A model generated the notes under the pieces. It was not told the DNA's origin and did no database searches. It was given only the letters and a program-made list of their open reading frames with translations. Shown here piece by piece: positions 16,648 through 24,861 of a DNA stretch of 41,310 bases (the first letter of the stretch is position 1; every line of letters begins with the position of its first letter). The stretch is from Rhizomicrobium sp. (GTDB taxonomy: Bacteria > Pseudomonadota > Alphaproteobacteria > Micropepsales > Micropepsaceae). The stretch spans positions 1 to 41,310 of the forward strand of contig JARLIR010000088.1 in assembly GCA_031291635.1 (NCBI GenBank), read 5' to 3'. Made by a program: the position numbers and the translations under genes.

Positions 16648-17124
16648 TTAGGCTGCCTTCACGTGATAATTGGTGTTCTTGGGATTGAGCTTGGCGACAT
16701 CCAGCACTTCCGGCTGCTGGGCGCTATGGGGATGCTCGGCGCCAACATAGACGCGCAGATTGCCCATCTGGCGGCGGCCCAACGGACCACGCGGCAGCAT
16801 ACGCTCAATGGCCTTTTCGACGATGCGCTCGGGATGCTTGCCGCGCAGAATGTCTTCCGCCCAACGCTCCTTGATGCCGCCGATATAGCCGGTGTGGTGA
16901 TAGTAGACCTTCTTCTTCACCTTCTGGCCGGTGAGAAGGATCTTCTCAGCGTTGATGATGATGACGTTATCGCCGCAATCCATATGGGCGGTGAAGGTGG
17001 GCTTATGCTTGCCACGAAGGCGCAGCGCGACGAGAGCAGCGAGCCGGCCGACGACCAAACCAGTGGCGTCGATCAGGATCCATTTCTTCTCGATCTCGGA
17101 GGCTTTGGCCGAGTAAGTTGTCAT
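16648..17124 (-). CDS. rplM: 50S ribosomal protein uL13
   Basis: This 158-aa early-assembly protein of the large subunit carries the uL13 signatures [34 protein letters not shown] and [18 protein letters not shown]. The track extends to 17373, but the family begins at [15 protein letters not shown], so I use the ATG at 17124. An in-frame ATG 15 bases upstream (17139) is possible; neither has a strong Shine-Dalgarno. It is the first gene of the rplM-rpsI operon. Confidence 0.97.
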   Translation of the reverse strand: MTTYSAKASEIEKKWILIDATGLVVGRLAALVALRLRGKHKPTFTAHMDCGDNVIIINAEKILLTGQKVKKKVYYHHTGYIGGIKERWAEDILRGKHPERIVEKAIERMLPRGPLGRRQMGNLRVYVGAEHPHSAQQPEVLDVAKLNPKNTNYHVKAA

Positions 17125-17433
17125 GGGTATGAAATCCATTAGAGCGGCGCGTCCTATACGAAGGACGTTGCACGCCGTCAAGCGCAATGGGCTGGATTTG
17201 CGGTGTTTTTTTGCGTGCGGTATGATGATACCGCACCTCTGCAGGCCTCTGTGGGAAGCTCTGCGAACCACCCCGCCGCCACCACGCTGTATCGCAGAAG
17301 GTGCCCGATCGCGCGGGAATAGCCCACATTTTCGGGCAAAACACCACCTTGACGCAGGCACAGACAAACTCAACTATCGCGCGCAATTTCGCACCACACC
17401 AACATGGCGTGGTTCGCAACCAAGGGGGCTACA
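17125..17433. other. Divergent spacer between rplM and DUF805 gene
   Basis: This 309-base region should hold the promoters of rplM-rpsI (minus) and the DUF805 gene (plus). It contains a perfect 8-bp hairpin TGCGGTAT-GATG-ATACCGCA at 17216-17235 and a T7 run at 17206-17212. No ORF of credible sequence is seen. Confidence 0.4.
17216..17235. promoter_or_regulatory. Hairpin about 90 bases upstream of rplM
   Basis: TGCGGTAT and ATACCGCA form a perfect 8-bp stem with a 4-base loop. In the rplM transcript it could be a 5'-leader hairpin; as DNA it could be an operator. It is not followed by a T-run in the rplM direction. L13 leaders are known in other phyla, but I recognise no consensus here. Confidence 0.3.
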
Positions 17434-17853
17434 ATGGACATGGTGACGGCTGTAAAAACGTGCCTGGGCAAATATGCTGACTTCCAGGGCCGCGCGAGGC
17501 GCTCGGAATATTGGTTCTTCGTGCTGTTTGAGGCCCTGGTGATGCTTGCCGCCATCATCATCGGTGCCGTCATCGGAGTCTCGGGCGGCCAAGATACCAT
17601 GACCGTCACGATGTTCGCCATCGCCGGGCTCGCCGGGCTGGCCTTGTTCCTGCCGTCGCTGGCGGTTGACGTCCGCCGCTTTCACGATCTTGGGCAAACG
17701 GGCTGGCTGGTTCTGGTTTTCGCCATCGTCGGGGCCATCCCCTTCGTCGGGGTCGTTACCAGCCTCGGCAACCTGATCTGGTTCTGCATGCGCGGGACGG
17801 TCGGGGCCAACAATTATGGCACTGATCCCTACGACACGGCGCCTAGCTTCTGA
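17434..17853 (+). CDS. DUF805 membrane protein
   Basis: This 139-aa inner-membrane protein of the DUF805 (YhaH/YhaI-like) family has the conserved start CLGKYADFQGRARRSEYWFF, three to four hydrophobic segments, and the signature VRRFHDLGQTGWLVL. The track start at 17404 adds ten residues before the ATG at 17434, which has AGGGGG seven bases upstream. Function of the family is unknown. Its end overlaps the convergent gene on the minus strand by 11 bases. Confidence 0.9.
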   Translation: MDMVTAVKTCLGKYADFQGRARRSEYWFFVLFEALVMLAAIIIGAVIGVSGGQDTMTVTMFAIAGLAGLALFLPSLAVDVRRFHDLGQTGWLVLVFAIVGAIPFVGVVTSLGNLIWFCMRGTVGANNYGTDPYDTAPSF

Positions 17854-18406
17854 TCCAATCCAGCAGCCGCCCCAGCCACGTGCGGTAACGGACTCGCCGC
17901 CGCGGCGGGGCCGTGTTTGGCGCTGCCGCCGCGATCACCGGTGCAGGGCGGGGCGACCATGCGCAACGGACGGCACCGGTATCGACCGTGAAAGGCACTT
18001 CCGCCAGGGTTTGCTCCAAGCTGCGATCTCTGGCGGCGCGGTAATCGAGATTGACCTTGAGGCAAAACTGCGCGTCATGCAGGAAATGCAGCGACGAAGC
18101 GTTGGCGAGCTCGGTCTTGTAAAAATTGTAGTCGTCAAATGCGGTTTGCGGGCTCACGCGGGTGAAATAGGCCAGCAAAGCGGCATCGGCCTGCTGCAGG
18201 GCGGTTTGATGCGAGAGCACAAAATTGTTGTAGGAGGCGACGTCGTGGCACTCAAAGGCGGCCACCATCATCTCTTGCTGAAGCGCCGCGGTCTGCATCG
18301 CCACCGCATCTTGCGGCAGCGCGCAGATGCCTGCCGCCCCGGCTTGACCAGCCAAGAGCGCGAGGGCAACCACACAGGGAATTTGTTTGCGCAACCCGGC
18401 CCCCAA
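17843..18406 (-). CDS. Secreted hypothetical protein
   Basis: This 187-aa protein has a Sec signal peptide (LRKQIPCVVALALLAGQAGAAG) and a helical body with several Cys residues (CALP, FECHD, QFCLK, VRCAW). An Arg-rich C-terminus (PPRRRVRYRTWLGRLLDWIRS) follows. No family was recognised. The start is a TTG with GGAG seven bases upstream; a second in-frame TTG lies 12 bases later. It is probably periplasmic. It overlaps the DUF805 stop tail to tail. Confidence 0.65.
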   Translation of the reverse strand: MGAGLRKQIPCVVALALLAGQAGAAGICALPQDAVAMQTAALQQEMMVAAFECHDVASYNNFVLSHQTALQQADAALLAYFTRVSPQTAFDDYNFYKTELANASSLHFLHDAQFCLKVNLDYRAARDRSLEQTLAEVPFTVDTGAVRCAWSPRPAPVIAAAAPNTAPPRRRVRYRTWLGRLLDWIRS

Positions 18407-18456
18407 AAGCTGGCTCCAGCTTAAGGAGGGGCCGCGGTGGCGGCAAGAATGTGCGC

Positions 18457-19158
18457 TTAGCTTCGCGGTGGAATATTCAATCCGCGTTCAACAGCAGGGC
18501 GCTGCAAGCATTCGCCTAGCCAGCGCGCGACATTGCTGAAGCGGTCGTAGCCGACAAGCTCGCCTGCCCCATAAAAGCCGACCAGATTGCGCACCCAGCC
18601 GACGGTGGCGATGTCGGCGATGGTGTACTCGTCCATGATAAAACTGCGCTCGGACAGACGTTGTTCCAGCACGCCGAGCAGCCTCACCGATTCATCGACG
18701 TAACGCTGGAGCGGACGCTTGTCCTCGATCTCCTTGCCAGCGAATTTGTGGAAATAGCCGACTTGGCCGAACATCGGGCCGATAGCCGCCATCTGGAAAA
18801 ACACCCACGCGATGGTCTCGTAGCGAGAAGCGGGCGCGGCGGGCAGGAATTTTCCGGTTTTTTCGGCGAGGTAAAGCAGGATGGCGCCGGATTCGAACAG
18901 CGCCAGCGGTTTTCCCTCGGGACCGTTGGGATCGAGAATGGCGGGAATCTTGCCGTTGGGATTGAGAGAAAGAAATTCGGGCGTCCAGGTCTCATTGGCG
19001 CCGATGTCGATTTTGTGCACCTCATACGGCAGCCCGATTTCCTCCAGCATGATCGAAACCTTCACACCATTGGGCGTGGGCAGCGAATAGAGCTGCAGAA
19101 TCTCCGGATTTTTGGCGGGCCATTTGCTGGTGATGGGAAATTGGGAAAGATCGGCCAT
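18457..19158 (-). CDS. YfcG/YghU-type glutathione S-transferase
   Basis: This 233-aa protein has a thioredoxin-like N-terminal GST domain (about 25-110; LYSLPTPNGVKVSIMLEEIGLPYEV, NPNGKIPAILDP, LFESGAILLYLAEK) and an all-helical C-terminal domain (about 115-215; MDEYTIADIATVGWVRN). The N-terminal lead KWPAKNPE and the TPNG motif are typical of the nu-class YfcG/YghU disulfide-bond oxidoreductases, which use glutathione in the cytosol to reduce disulfides or peroxides. The start at 19158 has AGAGGTG upstream; the track's 19182 start adds eight residues. It is divergent from the CoA-binding gene. Confidence 0.9.
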   Translation of the reverse strand: MADLSQFPITSKWPAKNPEILQLYSLPTPNGVKVSIMLEEIGLPYEVHKIDIGANETWTPEFLSLNPNGKIPAILDPNGPEGKPLALFESGAILLYLAEKTGKFLPAAPASRYETIAWVFFQMAAIGPMFGQVGYFHKFAGKEIEDKRPLQRYVDESVRLLGVLEQRLSERSFIMDEYTIADIATVGWVRNLVGFYGAGELVGYDRFSNVARWLGECLQRPAVERGLNIPPRS

Positions 19159-19316
19159 GGGGGCACCTCTGGGTCTGAACACTGGATGTAAGTCCGCGTC
19201 AGCGCTTCTTCAAGGATAGAGCGCTGGGTCAAGGACAGTGCCAAAGCGCCCCCTTGGGCTTTGCCGCCACATCCCCTACATAACAGCTTGCATTCCCGCG
19301 GCAGAACGGACGAGCC

Positions 19317-19874
19317 ATGCCCACCTATTCCGACGACCTGATCAAGAGCATCCTGCGCTCCAACCGTTTCATTGCCATGGTGGGGGCCAGCGGCAATGAG
19401 ATGCGGCCCAGCTACTTCGCCATGAAGTACATGCTGGACAAAGGCTTCCGTGTCCGCCCGGTCAATCCCGGTATGGTGGGCAAGACCATTCTCAACCAAG
19501 AGGTTTATGGCTCGCTGAAGGATGTGCCCGCCCCTATCGAGATCGTGGACATTTTCCGCAGCGCCGAATTTGCCCCCAAGATCGTGGCCGAAGCCATCGC
19601 GGAAAAAGACCGACTCGGCATCAAGGTGATTTGGATGCAGCTTGGCGTCATTAACGAGGAAGCCGCCAGGACGGCGGAGGATGCGGGCTTTACCGTCATC
19701 ATGGATCGCTGCCCCAAGATCGAATACGGCCGCCTCTCCGGAGAGATCAGCTGGATGGGGATCAATCGCAAAACCATCGACAACCGCAAGCCCAAGCTGT
19801 TCCAAAAAGGCGGCGCGCTGATGCTGGATGACAAGCCGCGGTTAAACGCGGCGCCCGCGAAGACCGCGGATTGA
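19317..19874 (+). CDS. CoA-binding domain protein (YccU type)
   Basis: This 185-aa protein is a single Rossmann-fold CoA_binding_2 domain (IAMVGASGNEMRPSYFAMKYMLDKGFRVRPVNP, IEIVDIFRSAEFAP, IWMQLGVINEEAARTAEDAGF, VIMDRCPKIEY). Proteins of this type are presumed to bind CoA or a related nucleotide; no reaction is established. Its position 141 bases upstream of metY on the same strand suggests a link with sulfur amino-acid metabolism, which is inference. Confidence 0.9.
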   Translation: MPTYSDDLIKSILRSNRFIAMVGASGNEMRPSYFAMKYMLDKGFRVRPVNPGMVGKTILNQEVYGSLKDVPAPIEIVDIFRSAEFAPKIVAEAIAEKDRLGIKVIWMQLGVINEEAARTAEDAGFTVIMDRCPKIEYGRLSGEISWMGINRKTIDNRKPKLFQKGGALMLDDKPRLNAAPAKTAD

Positions 19875-20015
19875 CCACCATTCTGTTGTGGAACCGGCGT
19901 CATTTTCGGACGCGGATGAGAAGACGGCTTGTCCCCCCTCCCCCCGGGCGGTACAGCATATTTCGACCAACACTGATCAAAAGGTTTCGCGTGAAGCGAC
20001 CACTAGGAGCGGACC

Positions 20016-21287
20016 ATGGCTGAATTCGGCTTCGATACTCTCAGCGTCCACGCGGGCGCGCAGCCCGATCCGGCGACCGGCGCGCGGGCAACGCCGATCT
20101 ATCAGACCACGGCCTTCGTCTTCGAGGATTCCGATCACGCCGCAGCGCTTTTCAATCTGCAGGTCTTCGGCAACATCTATACGCGCTTGATGAACCCGAC
20201 CAATGCGGTGCTAGAAGAACGCATCGCGGCGCTGGAAGGCGGCCGGGCCGGTCTCTCGGTGGCCTCGGGCCATGCGGCGCAGCTGGTCGCCCTCTACACT
20301 CTTATGGCGCCGGGTAAAAACATCGTGTCGGCGCGCCAGCTTTATGGCGGCTCGATCAACCAATTCAGCCAGGGTTTCGCCAAATTCGATTGGCATGTGA
20401 AGTGGGCCGATGGCACCAAGCCGGAAACCTTTGCCGAGCTGATCGACGAGAACACCCGCGCAGTCTACATCGAGAGCCTAGCCAATCCGGGCGGCATTAT
20501 TTGCGACATCGAAGCTATCGCCAAGATCGCCCACGCGGCTGGCGTGCCGCTGGTGGTCGACAACACCCTGGCCTCGCCTTACCTCATTCGCCCCATCGAA
20601 TACGGCGCCGACATCGTGCTGCATTCGGCCACCAAATTCCTTGGCGGCCATGGCAACTCCATGGCTGGTGTGATCGTCGATAGCGGCAAGTTCGATTGGG
20701 GCAGCGGCAAGTTCCCCACCATCTCCGAGCCCTGCCCGTCCTATCACGGCATGCGCATGTGGGAGACCTTTGGCGACATGGCCTTTGCCATTGCTTGCCG
20801 CGTTCTGGCCTTGCGCGATCTGGGTCCGGCGCTGTCGCCGCAAAACGCTTTCTATATCTTGCAAGGCGTCGAGACGCTGGGTCTGCGCATGCAGCGCCAT
20901 TGCGACAATGCTTTGGCGGTGGCGCGCTGGCTGAAGGCCAATCCGAAAGTGGCTTGGGTCAATTACGCGGGCCTCGAAGACAATCCCTGCTACGAACTTC
21001 ACAAGAAGTATTGCCCGCTGGGTGCCGGCTCGGTCTTCACCTTTGGCGTCAAAGGTGGCTATGAGGCGGGCATGAAGATCGTCAATTCCGTGCGCCTCTT
21101 CAGCCATCTCGCCAATATCGGTGACACCCGCAGCCTGATCATCCATCCGGCCTCCACCACCCATCGCCAGCTCGAATCCGAAGACCGCGCCAAGGCCGGT
21201 GCAGGCGACGACGTGGTGCGCCTCTCCATCGGCATCGAGAACGTGGCCGACATTATTGCCGATTTGGATCAGGCGATGGCCGACTAA
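20016..21287 (+). CDS. metY: O-acetylhomoserine sulfhydrylase
   Basis: This 423-aa PLP enzyme of the Cys/Met metabolism family makes homocysteine from O-acetylhomoserine and sulfide. It has the typical N-terminus ([29 protein letters not shown]), the phosphate-binding segment ([11 protein letters not shown]), the PLP Asp ([11 protein letters not shown]), the Schiff-base Lys in [12 protein letters not shown], and the MetY C-terminal signature ([13 protein letters not shown]...). The ATG has AGGAG seven bases upstream. It overlaps the ctaA stop by four bases tail to tail. No riboswitch could be recognised in the 141-base leader. Confidence 0.96.
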   Translation: MAEFGFDTLSVHAGAQPDPATGARATPIYQTTAFVFEDSDHAAALFNLQVFGNIYTRLMNPTNAVLEERIAALEGGRAGLSVASGHAAQLVALYTLMAPGKNIVSARQLYGGSINQFSQGFAKFDWHVKWADGTKPETFAELIDENTRAVYIESLANPGGIICDIEAIAKIAHAAGVPLVVDNTLASPYLIRPIEYGADIVLHSATKFLGGHGNSMAGVIVDSGKFDWGSGKFPTISEPCPSYHGMRMWETFGDMAFAIACRVLALRDLGPALSPQNAFYILQGVETLGLRMQRHCDNALAVARWLKANPKVAWVNYAGLEDNPCYELHKKYCPLGAGSVFTFGVKGGYEAGMKIVNSVRLFSHLANIGDTRSLIIHPASTTHRQLESEDRAKAGAGDDVVRLSIGIENVADIIADLDQAMAD

Positions 21288-22333
21288 GCCGCCTTGTGGC
21301 GGAGCTCAAACACCAACCAGATCGCGGCGCTGAATAAAAGCGCCGCGATCACTTGGTGCGTTGCCGCGAGCACGACCGGCACTTGAAAGAGCAGCGTCTC
21401 GATCCCAATGACGATCTGCACCGCAGTGACGGCGACGACGGCGGTGGAAGCCCGCCTTGCCATGACGGGAAGCGGGGATTTGTTGCGGGTCCGCAGCCAG
21501 CTCCACAACACCCAAGCAAAAACCGCTACCGCATAAGCAATCATGCGATGATCGAATTGGGCTAGGCCCGGATTTTCGAAGGCACTCAGCCAGCCATCCG
21601 AGAAGGGATTTTCGGGTAAGAAATTGCCATCCATCGACGGCCAGCTGTTGTATTTCAGCCCGGCATGCAGCCCCGCCACCAAGGCGCCGAGCATCATCTG
21701 CAGGAAGACCAAAGCAGCAAAGACTGAGGCCCAGCGGCTGGCGGGGGTCGGCGCAATGCGTTCCCGTCCGCGCAGATATTCCAGCGCCACCCACAGCAGC
21801 GCGCCGAGCAAAAGCACCGCGAAGCCGAGATGAATGGCGAGACGATATTGCGACACGGCTACGCGCACCTCCAGCCCGCTCTGAACCATCCACCAGCCGA
21901 CGAAACCTTGCAGGCCGCCGAGTACGAACAGAAGCAGCATGCGCGGCCAGTCTTCACGCTTGATGGCGCCGGTAACCGCGAACCAGGCGAAGGGCACGAG
22001 AAAGACAAAGCCGATGGCGCGGCCGAGAAAGCGATGCGCCCATTCCCACCAGAAGATCGCCTTGAAGCCCTCGAGAGTCATTCCGACATGTTCGTGGAAT
22101 TGCGGAATGCGCTGGTATTTGTGGAAGGCATCCATCCAGGCGTCGTGGCTCAGCGGCGGAATGGTGCCGAGGATGGGTTTCCACTCAGTGATGGAAAGGC
22201 CTGAGCCGGTCAGCCGCGTCAGTCCGCCAAGGGCCAGCATGGCGATGACCAACGCCGCAAGGCTCAGCAGCCAAACCCCGACGGCGTTGCGTCCAGGCCG
22301 TTCGAGAGAGATCGTTGACGTCGCGGGCATCAT
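21284..22333 (-). CDS. ctaA: Haem A synthase (COX15/CtaA)
   Basis: This 349-aa inner-membrane protein has about eight transmembrane helices. Conserved motifs of alphaproteobacterial COX15-type CtaA are present: GGLTRLTGSGLSITEWKP, FWWEWAHRFLGRAIG, a central GLQGFVGWWMVQSGL, HLGFAVLL and FDHRMIAYAVAV. It converts haem O to haem A for aa3-type oxidases. Since the local cyo oxidase uses haem O, a haem-A oxidase is expected elsewhere in the genome. Two in-frame ATGs (22333 and 22330) are equivalent starts. Confidence 0.96.
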   Translation of the reverse strand: MMPATSTISLERPGRNAVGVWLLSLAALVIAMLALGGLTRLTGSGLSITEWKPILGTIPPLSHDAWMDAFHKYQRIPQFHEHVGMTLEGFKAIFWWEWAHRFLGRAIGFVFLVPFAWFAVTGAIKREDWPRMLLLFVLGGLQGFVGWWMVQSGLEVRVAVSQYRLAIHLGFAVLLLGALLWVALEYLRGRERIAPTPASRWASVFAALVFLQMMLGALVAGLHAGLKYNSWPSMDGNFLPENPFSDGWLSAFENPGLAQFDHRMIAYAVAVFAWVLWSWLRTRNKSPLPVMARRASTAVVAVTAVQIVIGIETLLFQVPVVLAATHQVIAALLFSAAIWLVFELRHKAA

Positions 22334-22386
22334 GCTTTTGATTGATAGGTGATCCGGAGCCCGGGGGTCAATTCTCGAATAGGCCG

Positions 22387-22605
22387 ATGATGAGCCCGCA
22401 TCTCAAAAAGCTGATCGGAACGATTGTCACCCTCGTCTGGCTCGTCGTCTACAGCCTGATCGCGATGGGTGTGGGGGCGCATCTGCTGCCTCACGCTGGG
22501 GCGCTAGTGACCTTCCTCTACTATCTTGTGGCGGGCACCATCTGGATCATCCCCGTGGGTTTGATGCTGCCTTGGATGTATCGCGAGCCGCCCAGGAAGG
22601 GCTAA
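22387..22605 (+). CDS. DUF2842 small membrane protein
   Basis: This 72-aa protein has two transmembrane segments (about 9-28 and 37-58), with the pattern KLIGTIVTLVWLVVYSL...YLVAGTIWIIPVGLMLPWM that marks DUF2842, a family largely confined to Alphaproteobacteria and of unknown function. I start at the ATG at 22387 (a second follows at once) rather than the track's 22342. It is divergent from ctaA, which makes a role near oxidase assembly tempting but unproven. A terminator follows. Confidence 0.8.
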   Translation: MMSPHLKKLIGTIVTLVWLVVYSLIAMGVGAHLLPHAGALVTFLYYLVAGTIWIIPVGLMLPWMYREPPRKG

Positions 22606-22669
22606 GCCCTGCGGCATATCGGTTGAAAACGTTAACAAGACGAGCCAAATCTTAACGCACCAGCTTCCT

Positions 22670-22691
22670 GGCGGGCTTTGCCTGCCTTTTT
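22670..22691 (+). terminator. Terminator after DUF2842 gene
   Basis: GGCGGG-CTTTG-CCTGCC (one G-U pair) is followed by TTTTT, about 65 bases after the stop. Confidence 0.65.
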
Positions 22692-22789
22692 CTCGGGCAA
22701 ATAGTAATCTTACTGACCAGAGAATTTGGCAGTTTTACAACACGTTAAGCTAATCCCCCCAATATGGCTGGCCGCAAGGGAGTTTGGCG

Positions 22790-23593
22790 ATGAGTGCGGT
22801 GGGAAAGCCCAAGATCGTTCTGCTCGGTCAGAAAGATCCCTATAAAGAAGTTGAACTCACGGCCGATGAAGGCGCGTTTGAGTCGTGGTTGGCTGTTGCC
22901 CAGGATATGTGGGGCCTCGCCAATCTTTCGCCTTTTGACAGCATTTTTGCCTCGCGCGCCATCGGCACCATCGTGCCGACCCAAGGCGGTAATTTTGGCG
23001 TTCTGACCTATCAGCTCGGCTATCGCCTCTTCACCTTTAGCCGCGAAGGCGGCATCTGGATCGATGCCTTTGAAGCGGAATCCGCCCTCTCGAAACTGGA
23101 AAAACGTCCGAAGGACAAGGTTAAACTCGCCACCTGGAAGCCCGGCAGCAAGCAACTCGCTGGTAAGCGCATGACCCATATGGCGATCCTGTCGCCATCA
23201 CGGATGCCCGGCACGCTCGGCGAAATGGTAAGAGAAGCTGCTGGCGCCCTCAAGAAAGATGCCCAGGTCTTTGTCGCCGACATGATGTGCGGCCCCAAAG
23301 GTAAACCCTGCATCCTGTGGAAGCACCGGCCGGAGGAATACCGCGCCAATCTCGAAGCTGCCGGTCTCAAATTCTATTCGGAAATGGATATTACTGGCGA
23401 TGTGCGCGTTGCGTTGCTGCGCGGTCTGCACAATTCGCTGAATATGGTGGCCAATATCCGCAAGCTGCGTGAGCCCTGGAAGGGCCAGCGCTTCAAGGCT
23501 TTCGAGAAGGAATTGGAAACGGTCATCGCCTTGCACATGGCGATCGAACGCGGCGAGGCCGTCGCGATGGGCATGTATTACACCAAAGTATAG
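22790..23593 (+). CDS. Unrecognised 267-aa protein
   Basis: The ATG at 22790 has AAGGGAG seven bases upstream; the track's 22784 start is a TTG. No signal peptide or membrane segment is seen. The second half (MVREAAGALKKDAQVFVADMMCG... then RANLEAAGLKFYSEMDITGDVRVALLRGL) resembles the end of class I SAM-dependent methyltransferases, where a lid helix and a GFEvv-like segment follow the core. The N-terminal half lacks the GxGxG motif, so it may be a degenerate or partial methyltransferase-like fold. The N-terminal stretch (QDMWGLANLSPFDSIFASRAIGTIVPTQGGNFGVL) looks conserved and structured. Function unknown. Confidence 0.7.
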   Translation: MSAVGKPKIVLLGQKDPYKEVELTADEGAFESWLAVAQDMWGLANLSPFDSIFASRAIGTIVPTQGGNFGVLTYQLGYRLFTFSREGGIWIDAFEAESALSKLEKRPKDKVKLATWKPGSKQLAGKRMTHMAILSPSRMPGTLGEMVREAAGALKKDAQVFVADMMCGPKGKPCILWKHRPEEYRANLEAAGLKFYSEMDITGDVRVALLRGLHNSLNMVANIRKLREPWKGQRFKAFEKELETVIALHMAIERGEAVAMGMYYTKV

Positions 23594-23625
23594 CCCAATC
23601 GCGCCGGCTCTTCGTCGCTCGTGAT

Positions 23626-24228
23626 TTACTTCGCGGACTTCAGATTCGCGTTGGCGAAATTCCAGTTCACGAGATTGGACAGGAACGTCTTGACGTAATC
23701 CGGGCGACGGTTCTGGTAATCGAGATAATAGGCGTGTTCCCAGACATCGCAGGTCAGCAGCGGCACCTTGCCGTGCACCAGTGGCGTGTCGGCGTTGGCG
23801 GTGCCCACAATCTTCAGGGCATCACCATCGAGGACGAGCCAAGCCCAGCCGCTGCCGAACTGACCGACTGCAGCTGCCGAAAAGGCTTCCGCAAAGGCGT
23901 CATAACCCTTGAAGTCCTGTTCGATACGTTCGGCGAGTTCACCGGTCGGCTTGCCGCCACCATTGGGCGTCATCGAGTTCCAAAGGAACGTGTGATTCCA
24001 CACCTGGGCGGCATTGTTGAACAGCGCCTTTTTGTCGGGGGCTGCCGCAGCGGCGCGCACGATCTCTTCCAGAGACTTGTCCGCCAGCTCTGTGCCCGCG
24101 ATGAACTTGTTGGTGTTCGTCACATAGGCGGCGTGATGTTTGTCGTGATGGAACTCTAGCGTCTGAGCGCTGACGTAAGGGGCAAGCGCCTCTTTGGCAT
24201 AGGGCAGAGCGGGAAGTTCAATGGTCAT
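23626..24228 (-). CDS. sodB: Iron/manganese superoxide dismutase
   Basis: This 200-aa cytosolic enzyme converts superoxide to peroxide and oxygen. Metal ligands lie in LEFHHDKHHAAYV, AAQVWNHTFLWNSM and DVWEHAYYLDYQNRRPDYV, and the helix-hairpin core is intact. AAQVWNHTFLWNSM and GSGWAWLV are typical of the iron-type SodB. The start at 24228 has GGAG six bases upstream; the track's 24240 start is four residues longer. A monocistronic minus-strand gene. Confidence 0.96.
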   Translation of the reverse strand: MTIELPALPYAKEALAPYVSAQTLEFHHDKHHAAYVTNTNKFIAGTELADKSLEEIVRAAAAAPDKKALFNNAAQVWNHTFLWNSMTPNGGGKPTGELAERIEQDFKGYDAFAEAFSAAAVGQFGSGWAWLVLDGDALKIVGTANADTPLVHGKVPLLTCDVWEHAYYLDYQNRRPDYVKTFLSNLVNWNFANANLKSAK

Positions 24229-24358
24229 GTCATTCTCCAATGCGTACGGCGGGTTCCACCAGCGGCACGAACTGCCGCGACTTCGACATTAGAGTTATTA
24301 CAAGCAAGGCGCCGAATTTTCAACGAAATTGGGCACTTTGATGGCAGAGCCTGAAACG

Positions 24359-24383
24359 AAAAACGACGCAGTGGTTGCGCCGC
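24359..24383 (-). terminator. Terminator after the 62-aa ORF
   Basis: On the minus strand GGCGCA-ACCAC-TGCGTC (one G-U pair) is followed by GTTTTTCG, about 20 bases beyond the stop of the small ORF at 24405. A 12-base palindrome CTGTCATGACAG lies between them. Confidence 0.6.
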
Positions 24384-24404
24384 TTTCCTGACTGTCATGA
24401 CAGA

Positions 24405-24593
24405 TCAGTCGGTCTCGGTAGGGCCCGGTGCAACGCAAGCGGCTGGCGCCAGCGATCCGAGCTCCTGGCAGAGCTTCTCGGCATCATGATCCATCCCGGC
24501 CCACCGCAGCTTGGCGATGAGTCCCTTCAGCCCGTCCACATCTTCGGACGTCGCCGCACTTTGATTACGCTCTTGATCAGACCCGTGAAACAT
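24405..24593 (-). CDS. Probable 62-aa cytosolic small protein
   Basis: An ATG with a strong Shine-Dalgarno (GGAGG, five-base spacing) opens a 62-codon frame that ends about 20 bases before a terminator-like hairpin. The central part (DVDGLKGLIAKLRWAGMDHDAEKLCQEL) is predicted to form two amphipathic helices. Both tails are low in structure, and the last residues are Pro/Ala-rich. No membrane segment or known family was recognised. Position between a strong ribosome-binding site and a terminator argues that it is real. It is upstream of sodB by 176 bases with the terminator between, so probably separate. Confidence 0.6.
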   Translation of the reverse strand: MFHGSDQERNQSAATSEDVDGLKGLIAKLRWAGMDHDAEKLCQELGSLAPAACVAPGPTETD

Positions 24594-24617
24594 AAATGCC
24601 TCCAGATACGCTCTATT

Positions 24618-24643
24618 TGCTCGTTGTTGCGAGCATGTTTTTT
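24618..24643 (+). terminator. Orphan rho-independent terminator on the plus strand
   Basis: TGCTCG-TTGTTG-CGAGCA is followed by TGTTTTTT, a near-ideal terminator. No plus-strand gene lies upstream within about 1 kb, since sodB and the 62-aa ORF are both on the minus strand. It may end a small RNA or an antisense transcript, or act as an attenuator ahead of the gene at 24862. Confidence 0.6.
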
Positions 24644-24861
24644 CGTTCGTTACCGCGCCAAACAGGCCAGTCCGCCCTTTTACAACAGATCAGGCCATGA
24701 CAAACAGCCGGGGCTGTGCTTGCGTTGACGCATCCCGTTTTCAAGCAAGATCAAGCCGAATTGAAGACCAGCCCGTGGCCGTTCGGTGAATTCGCTCGAA
24801 CACCCCCGGGGGCTATGGCATAAGGCTGAGGGGGCGGCCACAGCGCCGGGCGGGGGACAGC

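Noticed and set aside
19875-20015. Possible SAM riboswitch before metY
   Set aside because: The 141-base leader was checked by eye for SAM-II or SAM/SAH riboswitch features and none could be identified; a covariance-model search would decide.
22745-23179. 144-aa minus-strand ORF
   Set aside because: Antisense shadow of the 267-aa plus-strand gene, which has a good ribosome-binding site.
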